A stretch of 36,279 bases of DNA from CAYQLK01 sp964418515 (GCA_964418515.1 CAYQLK010000007.1:1-36279), one strand, 5' to 3'; positions 20,301 through 28,724 are shown, counted from the first letter of the stretch. The notes: a model not told the origin generated them from the sequence alone. Made by a program: numbers and translations.

Positions 20301-20389
20301 ATCTTGTTAAAAGTTACTCGAGGTGTTTAAAGCAATTTAAAAAACAAAATAAGCTTTTTTAATCACCTTGTTTTCACGCTTGTTACATC

Positions 20390-20875
20390 ATGAAATGTCC
20401 CTACTGTTATTCTAGTTCCAACAAGGTTGTCGACAAAAGAGAGTCTGATGATAAGCGGATTACCCGCAGACGCAGACAGTGTCTCAAATGCACAAAAAGA
20501 TTCACTACTTTTGAGCGTGTCGAAACCATTGATTTGTTGGTAGTCAAAAAAGACGGCCGCCGCGAACATTTTGACCGCAACAAGCTTCGTTCCGGAATAG
20601 TCAAAAGCTGTGAGAAAAGACCGGTCCCTGCTGAAGTTATCGAATCAACATTAGACAAAATCGAAACAGACCTAAGAAGATTAACTGGTAATGAGATTCA
20701 CTCCAAGAAGCTTGGAGACTTAGTAATGAAACATCTAAAAAAAGTTGATGAGGTTGCTTATATTCGCTTTGCATCAGTCTACAGACAGTTTACTGATCTA
20801 AACGATTTTGAAAAAGAACTTGCTTCTTTGACCAACAATCTACGGGCTCGTAAAGCCTCAACAACCAAAAACTAA
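20390..20875 (+). CDS. nrdR: Transcriptional repressor NrdR
   Basis: 161 residues, the typical length. The N-terminal zinc ribbon has C3-P-Y-C6 and C31-L-K-C34, followed by the ATP-cone domain beginning VETIDLLVVKKDGRREHFDR (about 45-64). It senses ATP/dATP and represses ribonucleotide reductase genes. The class II reductase gene follows on the same strand 87 bp downstream, and NrdR boxes lie upstream, giving an autoregulated nrdR-nrdJ unit. The C-terminal tail ARKASTTKN is basic and disordered. Confidence 0.97.
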   Translation: MKCPYCYSSSNKVVDKRESDDKRITRRRRQCLKCTKRFTTFERVETIDLLVVKKDGRREHFDRNKLRSGIVKSCEKRPVPAEVIESTLDKIETDLRRLTGNEIHSKKLGDLVMKHLKKVDEVAYIRFASVYRQFTDLNDFEKELASLTNNLRARKASTTKN

Positions 20876-20892
20876 AAGCTGATTTTGTTTTT

Positions 20893-20924
20893 CCTGCCTC
20901 GGGTTTGTATATTTTCGACGCAGG
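20893..20924 (+). other. Imperfect hairpin between nrdR and nrdJ
   Basis: CCTGC pairs with GCAGG and, after a C-C mismatch, TCG pairs with CGA around a 14-nt loop. No T-tract follows. It is too small for a cobalamin riboswitch and lacks a B12-box-like element. It might be an mRNA processing or stability element. Confidence 0.35.
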
Positions 20925-20962
20925 TAATAAAAAGTCTATAAAAATAAAGAAAGGAAATAAAA

Positions 20963-23631
20963 ATGGCGCTGCCAAAATCAAAATTGAAGGCAAATGAACT
21001 TCAAAAACTCGGTAAAGAAATACCTGCTCCGCCATTGGATCTTCCCGAGCCTACTTTGTCAGAAAATGCTGCATATATTGCAAAGACCAGATATGCAATG
21101 CGCGACGAAGCCGGTACTCCAGTAGAAACTCCCAAAGAAATGTTTTGGAGAGTGGCTTACAACATTGCCACCGCCGACAGAAGTTACAACAACAATTCCC
21201 CAGAAAAAACCCTAAACACTGCACGTACTTTTTATTCAATGATGGCAAACCAAGAGTACATTCCTAATACTCCGACCATGGTTAATGCGGGCAAGCCCAA
21301 TCAACAACTTTCAGCTTGTTTTGTTCTTCCAGTCGAGGACAGTATGCCAGCAATTCTTAAGACAATGTCTGACATGGCCATGATTCACAAGAGTGGTGGC
21401 GGTACTGGATTTTCTTTTTCTAGACTGCGCCCATACGGCGATGTTATTGGTTCATCACGCGGTACGACCGTTGGACCAGTATCTTTTATGCAAGCTTATA
21501 ACGATGTTACCACTCAAATAAAACAAGGCGGAGTACGTCGTGGTGCCAATATGGGTATTCTTCACATTACTCACCCAGACATTCTCAGATTTGCTGTACA
21601 CAAAGTTGACGAATTTTCGTTAACCAACTTCAATATTTCAGTGACTGTCACAGAAGATTTTATGGAGACAGTTAGATCAGATAGTCGGTTTATTGAAGGC
21701 GACGAAAGCTTCGATGTTGAAGAGCTTGAAGAAATAATTTCAGAAATAAGAGCCGCTCAAGCAATCCGCGACGTTGATCTTAAATTAGTAAAGGTCGAAG
21801 AGGGTGTCAAAAAACTTTACGAGCTAACCCGCGCAACTCAAGATGGCGAAGGTTACGAATTAATTAACCCTCGTACCAACCAAGTTGCCGGCAAGCTTAA
21901 TGCCAAAAAAGTTTTTGATCTTATCACTCGTTTAGCTTGGCAGTACGGCGACCCAGGTATGATTTTGATTGACAGAATTAATAATTCCAAAGCCAACCCT
22001 GTGCCTAAATTCGGCATGATTGAAGCCACCAATCCTTGTGGTGAGCAACCATTACATCCTTATGATGCTTGTACTTTAGGGTCAATCAATCTAAACAAGT
22101 TCAAAAAAGGTAAAAATGTTGATTGGGACAGACTTAAAACTGCCATTCATGAAAGTATTCACTTCTTGGACAACGTTTTAGATATGAACGAATATCCTCT
22201 TCCAGAGATTCACAAAACCACTCGTGCGATTCGCCGTGTCGGGCTCGGAGTTATGGGTTTTGCTGACTTACTCGCTGGACTTGGAATCGGTTACAACACT
22301 CAAGAAGGTTTTGACAAAGCCGAAGAAATAATGAAATTTTTTCAAGAAGAAAGCGACAACGCCTCAGAAGATTTGGCCAAAATCCGTGGCAACTTTGGCG
22401 CTTACGTTGGTTCAATCTATGACGGTGTTCGTCCAATGCGCAACGGTGCAAGAACAACCATTGCTCCAACAGGGACAATCTCAATGTTGGCCGATTGTTC
22501 AAGTGGAATTGAGCCACATTTTGCTTTAACTTATGCCAAGAACACAGTCGAAGGCAAGAGACTTTTTAATACCATCGAAGAGTTTGTTAAAGCAGCCAAG
22601 AAGTCAGGAATTTATTCTGAAGAACTTTTAGAAAAAATCCAAAACAACAAAGGTTCCGCTCAAGGCCTTAAGGATGTTCCACAAGATTTGCAAAATGCCT
22701 TCGTGGTTGCTGGTGATATTGCTCCTCTGGATCACGTAAAAATGCAGGCCGCTTTTCAGCGCTATACAGACAATGCAATTAGTAAAACAATCAACTTTAA
22801 TAATGATGCTACTGTTGATGATGTGAGGAATGCTTACTGGCTTGCTTATGAGCAAGGGTGCAAAGGAATTACTATTTATCGTGACGGGTCTCGCGATAAA
22901 CAGGTTCTAGAAACCAAAAAAGAAGGTTCGTACTACGACCAGATGACGGGCAAGAAAAAATCCGATAGTAACGGACATTCAGAGGCTCACTTTCCAGTTT
23001 TGCCAATGCGCAAACCAACTCCAATCGAAGCTTGGGGTATGCGTGTTAGGAAACCATCCGATGTAGGTAATGTTTATACTTCCGTTTTCCGTAACGCTCA
23101 AAACGAGCCGGTCGAAGTTTTCATTAATATCGGCAAATCAGGAGCCTATGTTTCTGGAGCTGCAGAAGTCACCGGAAGATTGTCCTCCCTTGCCTTAAAG
23201 TACGGTGCAACCCTCGAAGAAGTTGCTTCCGAGCTAGTCGGAATTAGTTGTGGTACACAGTATGGGATTGGTCCAAACGCTATTTATTCTGCTTTTGACG
23301 CAGTCGGTAAGTCGCTAGCCGAAATAGCTTCCGCCAAACAGCTTAATCTTTTGTCTCAGGACATTCTGATTACTGACGATAAACCACAAGAGGCAGTTTC
23401 TAATGGTCACTCAAACGGACACACTACAAACGGCCATGCGCAACACAATGAGGTTCAGGCTGTTCAAGAACCGCTTATCAAAGAAGAACCGCTTGCTCTA
23501 GAGATTAAATCTCCATTAGAAAGCAAAGTTATGACACTGGATATCAACAACTCCTGTCCTCAGTGTGGATCACCTCTGGCTTTCAAAGAAGGTTGCAAGA
23601 GTTGTATTAACCCAATCTGCGGCTGGTCCAA
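20963..23631 (+). CDS. nrdJ: Adenosylcobalamin-dependent (class II) ribonucleotide reductase, 3' end in gap
   Basis: At least 889 residues; the last codons fall in the N gap. It reduces ribonucleotides to deoxyribonucleotides with a radical made from adenosylcobalamin and needs no oxygen. Catalytic cysteines are C119 in QQLSACFVLP and C359 in NPCGEQPL. GGTGFSFSRLRP, GGVRRGANMG and APTGTISMLA mark the barrel. After a flexible Gly/His/Asn-rich linker (NGHSNGHTTNGHAQ, near residue 815), the C-terminus has CPQCGSPLAFKEGCKSC followed by CGWS, the tail that shuttles electrons and binds zinc. Usual family members end a few residues later, so almost all of the protein is present. AAAGGAAA lies upstream of the ATG. 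B12 must be imported or salvaged, as no synthesis genes are here. Confidence 0.96.
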
Positions 23632-23731
23632 NNNNNNNNNNNNNNNNNNNNNNNNNNNNNNNNNNNNNNNNNNNNNNNNNNNNNNNNNNNNNNNNNNNNN
23701 NNNNNNNNNNNNNNNNNNNNNNNNNNNNNNN
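23632..23731. other. Scaffold gap (100 N)
   Basis: Exactly 100 N, the conventional filler for a gap of unknown size. It removes the end of nrdJ and possibly other sequence. Base composition rises sharply after the gap. Confidence 0.98.
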
Positions 23732-23738
23732 ATAGTAT

Positions 23739-23767
23739 TTGACTTTTAGCCTTAAATTTGGTATAAT
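23739..23767 (+). promoter_or_regulatory. Strong promoter of the Cys-rich protein gene
   Basis: TTGACT (23739-23744) and a perfect TATAAT (23762-23767) are separated by 17 bp. The start point near 23774 leaves a leader of about 30 nt carrying GGAGG. Confidence 0.8.
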
Positions 23768-23803
23768 TATCCCTAAGAAAATTAACATTTCTGGAGGTTG
23801 TCT

Positions 23804-24142
23804 TTGTCAGTTCACACTCTTCCAGCCCATCAAGTTCAGTGTCTTTCGGGACACGTCTACAACGCCGCAGTTGGGTCCGAGCTCGAGGCTGATTGCAAGA
23901 AGCGAGTAGAGAACGGCTTCATTGACGCCCTCATTCTCCCGCACAACGAGTGCGAAGAATGTCTCGAAAGTTCTATCGCAGATGCAAGCCGAAACTACCG
24001 CGCACTTTGCGGTGACTGGGGTTGCATGGGCGACTGCGGTGCCGAGAACCCCGATCAGTGCCGAGGCACGGAGGATATCACGAAATATCAAACCCTCCTC
24101 GCTGCAGCCGAAAAGCGCAACCGCCGTCCAGTAGCTGCCTGA
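23804..24142 (+). CDS. Small Cys-rich cytosolic protein, function unknown
   Basis: 112 residues from the TTG at 23804, which has GGAGG six bases upstream; a TTG at 23798 abuts the Shine-Dalgarno and is rejected. No signal peptide or membrane helix. Cysteines occur as single residues (QCLSGH and ADCKKR) and in clusters: ECEEC (about 50-54) and CGDWGCMGDCG (about 69-79), then QCRG. This spacing suggests a metal site (zinc or Fe-S) and not disulfides, but it matches no motif I know. The sequence is GC-rich and the gene is fully self-contained between a strong promoter and a strong terminator. It lies between nrdJ and aldolase and has no obvious link to either. Confidence 0.7.
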   Translation: MSVHTLPAHQVQCLSGHVYNAAVGSELEADCKKRVENGFIDALILPHNECEECLESSIADASRNYRALCGDWGCMGDCGAENPDQCRGTEDITKYQTLLAAAEKRNRRPVAA

Positions 24143-24173
24143 AAAGGGTAAGCCAAGCCCAGAATTCATCTTT

Positions 24174-24204
24174 CCCCGCTCATAAAAAAGCGGGGATTTT
24201 TTTT
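24174..24204 (+). terminator. Strong intrinsic terminator
   Basis: CCCCGCT (24174-24180) pairs with AGCGGGG (24189-24195) around an A-rich loop, followed by A and eight T's. It ends the Cys-rich protein transcript. Confidence 0.9.
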
Positions 24205-24213
24205 GGGAAAAAT

Positions 24214-24241
24214 TTGACAATAATTTCTAATAACCTATAAT
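24214..24241 (+). promoter_or_regulatory. Promoter of the aldolase gene
   Basis: TTGACA (24214-24219) and TATAAT (24236-24241), both consensus, with a 16-bp spacer. The leader of about 37 nt includes AAGGAG upstream of the ATG at 24285. Confidence 0.82.
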
Positions 24242-24284
24242 ATCAATCGGATTTTGTACCTTCACAAGGAGATAGTTCCTACCC

Positions 24285-25289
24285 ATGACCGCAACCGCAA
24301 CTTCAACCCTGCGAGCAACCGCTCGCGCCATGGTCCAGGCACCCAAGGTCATCCTTGCGGCCGACGAATCAACTGGGACTATGGGTGATCGACTGAGTTC
24401 GGTCGGTTTGCCCAACACCGCCGAAAACCGCAACGCATTTCGTAGGCTGCTTTTTACTACAGCCGGCATTGAAGACTACGTCGCGGCCACCATCCTCTTT
24501 GAGGAAACACTTGCCAATCCCGAACTGGTCGAACTTTTGACCAGTAAAGGCATCATCCCTGTCGTCAAAATCGACCAAGGCTTGGTCGATTACGGACCCA
24601 ACGGCGAGAAAATCGTCAAAGGCTTTTTCGCCGACAAGCTCGCACCGCGCCTTGAGCTTTATGCCAGGCAAGGCGCTCGGGCGACCAAGTTCCGCAGCCT
24701 CTTTTCAATCACCGACAACGAGCTTCAGCTGCCGACTGACGAATGCATTCTGCTCAACGCATTCGCTCAGGCCGAGTTCGCAAGAATCTGCCAAAGCGTC
24801 GGGCTCGTGCCAATGGTTGAGCCAGAAGTCGATTTCAAGGGCACGCACGACATTGGAACCTGCGAAGACGCGTCGTGCGAAGTCTTATCCGCGGTCTTTG
24901 CCAGACTCAAGCTGGCTGGTATCGACTTCGAGGGTATGATTCTCAAACCCTCGATGGTGACCTCCGGCCAGTCCGCCGAAAACCGCGCCGGCTCACATCA
25001 CGTGGCCATGCGTACCGTTCGAACGCTGCTTTCGACAGTCCCCTCCGAAGTCGCAGGCGTGGCTTTCCTTTCGGGAGGTCAGGGCGATGAAGAGGCGGAT
25101 GAAAATCTCGCCGCCATCGCAAGGCACGGCAGGGAGCAGATGTCACCATTCAGGTTTACCGCTTCGTTTGGACGCGGTCTGCAACGCAGCGCACTCAAAA
25201 CATGGGGAGGTGACGACGCTAACATCGCAATTGCTCAGGCAGTTTTCATCGAGAAGTGCCGGCAGACCAGCGAAGCTTCCGTCGCCTGA
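24285..25289 (+). CDS. Class I fructose-bisphosphate aldolase
   Basis: 334 residues, close to the usual ~340 of the animal/plant-like class I enzyme. It cleaves fructose-1,6-bisphosphate through a Schiff-base lysine and needs no metal. ILAADESTGTMGDRL (about residues 24-38) is the N-terminal signature and EGMILKPSMV (about 216-225) carries the Schiff-base lysine, K221. VPMVEPEVD and FLSGGQGDEEA match the other conserved blocks. Codon use is strongly GC-biased relative to the AT-rich genes around it, and it has its own promoter and terminator, so acquisition by transfer is plausible. It would supply the aldolase step of glycolysis/gluconeogenesis. Confidence 0.95.
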   Translation: MTATATSTLRATARAMVQAPKVILAADESTGTMGDRLSSVGLPNTAENRNAFRRLLFTTAGIEDYVAATILFEETLANPELVELLTSKGIIPVVKIDQGLVDYGPNGEKIVKGFFADKLAPRLELYARQGARATKFRSLFSITDNELQLPTDECILLNAFAQAEFARICQSVGLVPMVEPEVDFKGTHDIGTCEDASCEVLSAVFARLKLAGIDFEGMILKPSMVTSGQSAENRAGSHHVAMRTVRTLLSTVPSEVAGVAFLSGGQGDEEADENLAAIARHGREQMSPFRFTASFGRGLQRSALKTWGGDDANIAIAQAVFIEKCRQTSEASVA

Positions 25290-25305
25290 AATCCGACCAA
25301 CTTGT

Positions 25306-25343
25306 AATCCCGTTTAAGCTTAAATCTTAAACGGGATTTTTAT
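25306..25343 (+). terminator. Intrinsic terminator of the aldolase gene
   Basis: AATCCCGTTTAAG (25306-25318) pairs with CTTAAACGGGATT (25326-25338) around a 7-nt loop, followed by TTTAT. It lies between the aldolase and a convergent membrane-protein gene. Confidence 0.85.
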
Positions 25344-25348
25344 ATTTA

Positions 25349-25795
25349 TTAAAAAATTCTATTCGCAGTCAAAAACCCAATCAATATTGTTCCCCACCAC
25401 CCGACTTGTGAAACAATCGAAGCCATTCCAATTTGGACCTTAAACATTACTGGCGCTTTTGCAAACTCAATATCTCCAAGTTTTTTTGCCCATCTCTTGA
25501 TGTACTCTAAATACAGCCCGTTTATTCCCAGTAAAATTACTAAACCTATTTTCAATTGAGTTCTCGGCTTGTCATAATGTGCTCCCAAAAATAGCCCAGA
25601 CAGGACTAGTCCAAAAAAACCAATCCAAATTAATATTTGCGTTACCCTTGCAACTGACATAACTTGAGATAATTTTTGTTTGTTTATAATCCACAAAAAT
25701 CCCCAAACATCAATCACAATTACTGCCCCAAAACCAACAATTGTTGAAATCAAATGAATAAACAGTGGAAATTTATCAGCAAAATCAATCATCAA
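25349..25795 (-). CDS. Four-helix membrane protein in operon with a ferric-reductase-like protein
   Basis: 148 residues with four hydrophobic helices. Histidines occur in helix 1 (FPLFIHLISTIVGFGAVI) and after helix 2 (LFLGAHYDK). Transmembrane histidines may bind heme, but the pattern does not match a family I can name with confidence. Its start overlaps the end of the upstream ferric-reductase-like gene by 4 bases, which argues for a joint role in membrane electron transfer. Confidence 0.65.
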   Translation of the reverse strand: MMIDFADKFPLFIHLISTIVGFGAVIVIDVWGFLWIINKQKLSQVMSVARVTQILIWIGFFGLVLSGLFLGAHYDKPRTQLKIGLVILLGINGLYLEYIKRWAKKLGDIEFAKAPVMFKVQIGMASIVSQVGWWGTILIGFLTANRIF

Positions 25796-26574
25796 ATCTT
25801 TTCTGGTGAAACTGGAGACGCCAATGGTGTTTGGCGTGTCTTGTTTTTCCTTTTACTAATTTCCACATGAACAAAAACCGCAAAACGAACCAAAATTGCA
25901 ACAATTCCAAAAACCAATGCAAACCGACCCATAAACCTTTTGATTACCAATACTCCGTCCTTTGTCTCTGCTAGATAGAAGTGTAATATCACAAATCCCA
26001 AAGCCAAATAAGACATTGTTTGGAGTAGCTTCCATTTCTTTGGGCCCATTACTTCTATTGATTTTTTATTCGAAGTAATTGTTATTAAAAACAACAGGAT
26101 TGTCGCAATTAATCCTGCCCAGACAGGTGCAACTTTTGGATTACTAAAACTTAATAAACCTACAATGTCCCATCGGTAATATTTATGCAAAACTAAAACA
26201 AAATGAGTAATTGCAATGCAGAATGAAGCAATTCCCCAAAACTTTCTGTGGATTTTTAATAAATTAAATAACTTAATATATTTTGAAAGCGGCCCAACTA
26301 GTAATGTAATTGATAAAAGCGTTATCGACCACAAGCCAGTTGTTTTGATCATTTCACTAACAGTGATTTTGAACTTATTGTAGGTTATCAAATATAATAC
26401 AAACACTAGAACTGGTACCAATATATGAAACGTCCACTTAATACTTATTTTTCTATTAGTTTGATCGTCTAAATTTGGATGGGAAAGATGTTCTATATTA
26501 TTTTGTGCTTGATTTAGCGTTACGGGTTGAGTTTGTGTCTGCTGTTGGTTATTAATATTCGTTGGCTGATCCAT
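25792..26574 (-). CDS. Ferric-reductase-like (YedZ/MsrQ-type) transmembrane protein
   Basis: 260 residues. A polar Gln/Asn-rich N-terminus (~45 residues) is followed by about six helices. KIHRKFWGIASFCIAITHFV (about 104-123), VLHKYYRW and KLLQTMSYLALGFVILHFY (about 179-197) carry the His residues that would ligate heme, as in the ferric-reductase-like transmembrane domain. No FAD/NADPH-binding domain is attached, as in YedZ/MsrQ. Such proteins pass electrons across the membrane to a partner, but no MsrP-like partner is adjacent. The ATG lies eight bases behind TATAAT on the minus strand, so the mRNA is probably leaderless. Confidence 0.78.
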   Translation of the reverse strand: MDQPTNINNQQQTQTQPVTLNQAQNNIEHLSHPNLDDQTNRKISIKWTFHILVPVLVFVLYLITYNKFKITVSEMIKTTGLWSITLLSITLLVGPLSKYIKLFNLLKIHRKFWGIASFCIAITHFVLVLHKYYRWDIVGLLSFSNPKVAPVWAGLIATILLFLITITSNKKSIEVMGPKKWKLLQTMSYLALGFVILHFYLAETKDGVLVIKRFMGRFALVFGIVAILVRFAVFVHVEISKRKNKTRQTPLASPVSPEKI

Positions 26575-26593
26575 TTTTAAAAATTATATCAAA

Positions 26594-26635
26594 TACCCGC
26601 ATGTCATGAAATTTATGTTTCACAACATGCGGGTA
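26594..26635 (-). terminator. 11-bp hairpin between two minus-strand genes
   Basis: TACCCGCATGT (26594-26604) pairs perfectly with ACATGCGGGTA (26625-26635) around a 20-nt loop. It lies just past the stop of the 26642-26824 gene. The following minus-strand sequence TTTGATATAATTTTT is a weak T-tract that also contains the -10 box of the next gene. The plus side has GAATTTTT, so it may also stop plus-strand readthrough. Confidence 0.6.
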
Positions 26636-26641
26636 GAATTT

Positions 26642-26824
26642 TTACCTAAGTTCAGCTGTCCTAGATTTTGCTAGTTGATCCAAAACACGCCGAACACTTG
26701 AGAGTATCAGGTAGCAAAATAATAATACCGTAACTGTTGGGGTAAGCAGGAAAAGCCCCACTCCAATCAGACCGACAAAATTATTTAACCACCCAGTCAA
26801 CCTACTTGGCTGTTCGCTTTTCAC
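26642..26824 (-). CDS. Small membrane protein (60 aa), start uncertain
   Basis: Starting at a GTG (26822-26824) with AGGA nine bases upstream, the product has 60 residues. It has a polar start (KSEQPSRLTGWLNN), one long hydrophobic region (FVGLIGVGLFLLTPTVTVLLFCYLILS, long enough for one or two helices) and a basic tail. A longer reading from an ATG at 26887 is possible but would overlap the upstream gene for 86 bases. With the GTG start the overlap is 23 bases, suggesting translational coupling. GC-richer than its surroundings. Function unknown. Confidence 0.5.
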   Translation of the reverse strand: MKSEQPSRLTGWLNNFVGLIGVGLFLLTPTVTVLLFCYLILSSVRRVLDQLAKSRTAELR

Positions 26825-27059
26825 ACAATACGATCCTAACCGCACCTCCGCTACGAAAGAGAAACTCGACATTTCCCCAGCCAGCATTAAGGTATTTTTG
26901 TTTCAACTGCTCTCGGACAAGATACTTTCCAGCTTTTCGACCGAGATCGATTCGGATTTCGCCTGCCGAAAAGTAGCGGTCAATTTGCTTATTGATGAGC
27001 ATTTCAAGCTCATCAACAAGTGCTAAGAGGTCGTTAGTTAGTTCAGATTCGGGTCCCAA
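26802..27059 (-). CDS. Small soluble protein, function unknown
   Basis: 85 residues from a TTG (27057-27059) supported by AAGGAG nine bases upstream on the coding strand. The first half is an acidic helix (ESELTNDLLALVDELEMLIN), and the second half mixes basic and beta-like segments (EIRIDLGRKAGKYLVREQLKQ-like, then FLFRSGGAVRIVLCEK). It resembles no family I know. It is GC-richer than the neighbours and shares the Shine-Dalgarno plus TTG start seen in the other GC-rich genes. The downstream membrane-protein gene overlaps it. Confidence 0.6.
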   Translation of the reverse strand: MGPESELTNDLLALVDELEMLINKQIDRYFSAGEIRIDLGRKAGKYLVREQLKQKYLNAGWGNVEFLFRSGGAVRIVLCEKRTAK

Positions 27060-27315
27060 GGCCAGTTACTCCTTTGCCTAAGACCCCGCCACCTAACAAT
27101 ATTTGGATTATTTCTCAAAAAAGTTATACCAAACAAACTCCTCTAATTTAATTTGCCTAGACAGCGGATTAAATTTTATATCAATTTAATCTAATATTCA
27201 AACTATAGGGTTATTGACTCAAACATAAAATATTTTCAACTTATATAATTCAATATATATAAAATTAAGTTGATTCATTTATAGCTATTTATAATAAATT
27301 GGCCAATATTTAATT
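27060..27315. other. Very AT-rich intergenic stretch between divergent genes
   Basis: It holds the promoters of both flanking genes. TATAAC on the minus strand (27123-27128) may serve the gene at 27059. TATAAT-like sequences near 27291 may serve the gene at 27316. No gene or stable hairpin is seen. Confidence 0.4.
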
Positions 27316-27948
27316 ATGAGAACAAATTTTTTATTTCCTTTCCTATTAACGATAGGATTATTTTTAGTGTTAACAGTTTATCCAATCATTTTTGTTTCAC
27401 AAAACAGTTTTTTTTATAAATATCATTTTTTACAAAATGCCAACATACAAAGTAAGGATCTTGAAAAATCTATACAAACCTCAAACAAAATTACTGACTT
27501 TTTATTCAATGGCAATTCATTGCCTGTAGAGATTATGTCTGAGAGGGCTGTTGTACACATGTTTGACGTTCGCGATATTTATCAAAGAGCAATTACTATC
27601 CCTATTATTGTTTGTCTATTTTCGCTAATATTTTATTATCTAGAGGGGGCAAAAATAACCAAAAAAATACTTTTATCTGGTCCAATTTTGGCAATAACGT
27701 TTTATTTAATTCTTGGAGTAACTGGAAAAAAAGTTTTTGATTTTTTATTTATTAAATTTCATCATATTTTTTATACCAATGATTTGTGGATGCTGGACCC
27801 GAATGATATGTTAATTAAACTTTATCCTGAAGAGTTTTTTTCTAGACTGATTATTTTTAGTGCCGCAACAACAATAGTTATTTCATTAATATTAGTTTTA
27901 ATTTTTATAAAAAAAATAAACTATGCCACAATCAATTCAAATAGGTGA
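27316..27948 (+). CDS. DUF1461/TIGR01906-like integral membrane protein
   Basis: 210 residues. The N-terminal helix is followed by an outer segment with IMSERAVVHMFDVRDIY (about 74-90), matching the E-M-S-H-M-x-D-V pattern of the family. A later outer segment reads FIKFHHIFYTNDLWMLDPND (about 143-162) and LYPEEFF, the family's H-x-x-F-F-x-x-x-x-W and L-x-P-x-x-F-F blocks. Four transmembrane helices in total. Function unknown. Its end overlaps lgt by 26 bases, so the two are coupled. Confidence 0.82.
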   Translation: MRTNFLFPFLLTIGLFLVLTVYPIIFVSQNSFFYKYHFLQNANIQSKDLEKSIQTSNKITDFLFNGNSLPVEIMSERAVVHMFDVRDIYQRAITIPIIVCLFSLIFYYLEGAKITKKILLSGPILAITFYLILGVTGKKVFDFLFIKFHHIFYTNDLWMLDPNDMLIKLYPEEFFSRLIIFSAATTIVISLILVLIFIKKINYATINSNR

Positions 27949-28690
27949 GTTAACATTAAGACTTTATGGAATTATTTTTTCACTAGCAGTATTATCGGCA
28001 TATTTTCTAATCGGAAAATTAGCCAGTTTATCCAAAGTTGATAAAAAGCATTTAGAAGCTACCTTATATATAGTTCTAATATTTGGTCTAATTGGCGCGA
28101 GATTTTATCACGTATTTGACGAGTGGAATTATTATTCAAAAAACCCTATAGACATAATAAAAATTTGGAATGGAGGGGTAGGAATATATGGCGGACTAAT
28201 CTTAGCTTTAGTTGCATTAGTTGTGTTTTGCAAAATAAAAAAACAGAAAATCCTACCAATACTTGACGCAATTACTCCAGGTGTTTTATTAGCTCAGGCA
28301 ATAGGGAGATGGGGAAATTATTTTAACCAAGAAGCTTATGGGTATCCAAGCAACTTGCCCTGGGCGATAAAAATTGACCCTGACAATAGACTTGCTGGAT
28401 TTGAAAACTTTGAATATTTTCATCCTACTTTTTTATACGAGTCACTATTGGCAATATTTTTTGTTTTCATACTAGTATTAATTTTTTATAAAAAAAATCA
28501 GCATCATGGATTAGTTTTTGCTTTCTATTTAGTTTTTTACGGAATAACAAGATTAATTACAGAACATTTTAGAATTGATACATGGGAACAGGGTGGATTA
28601 AAAATTGCAGATCTATTAAGTATGAGTTTAATATTTGTTGGTTTATTTTTAGTTATTAAGCAGAGAATATTCGGAGCAATTAGCCGTTGA
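27923..28690 (+). CDS. lgt: Prolipoprotein diacylglyceryl transferase
   Basis: 255 residues, seven helices. It transfers diacylglycerol from phosphatidylglycerol to the Cys of lipoprotein precursors. Signatures are GARFYHVF (about 55-62), GGVGIYGGLI (about 83-92), the Lgt motif GRWGNYFNQEAYG (about 129-141), HPTFLYES (about 172-179) and ITEHFRID in the C-terminal part. The protein at 15812-16417 with its lipobox is a likely substrate. The start overlaps the DUF1461 gene in another frame. IQIGELTLRLYGI fits the family's N-terminus, so the start is sound. Confidence 0.95.
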   Translation: MPQSIQIGELTLRLYGIIFSLAVLSAYFLIGKLASLSKVDKKHLEATLYIVLIFGLIGARFYHVFDEWNYYSKNPIDIIKIWNGGVGIYGGLILALVALVVFCKIKKQKILPILDAITPGVLLAQAIGRWGNYFNQEAYGYPSNLPWAIKIDPDNRLAGFENFEYFHPTFLYESLLAIFFVFILVLIFYKKNQHHGLVFAFYLVFYGITRLITEHFRIDTWEQGGLKIADLLSMSLIFVGLFLVIKQRIFGAISR

Positions 28691-28724
28691 CAAAATCTAG
28701 CACTCATATTAATATAAGTGCTAA
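28687..28724 (+). promoter_or_regulatory. lon promoter overlapped by a CIRCE-like operator
   Basis: TTGACA lies at 28687-28692, partly inside the lgt stop region. TAATAT at 28710-28715 is a 17-bp-spaced -10 candidate. CTAGCACTC (28697-28705) and AAGTGCTAA (28716-28724) match the two CIRCE arms (TTAGCACTC and GAGTGCTAA) at 8 of 9 positions each, but with a 10-nt centre where the standard is 9. HrcA binding here would repress lon and release it on heat shock. Confidence 0.75.

Noticed and set aside
20159..20362. 67-codon open frame upstream of nrdR
   Set aside because: It runs through the -35 box and both NrdR boxes and has no Shine-Dalgarno or recognisable domain; it is most likely a chance frame in AT-rich regulatory DNA.
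20876..20962. Cobalamin riboswitch before the B12-dependent reductase
   Set aside because: The gap is only 87 nt, with one imperfect hairpin and no B12-box-like core; a cobalamin riboswitch needs about 200 nt.
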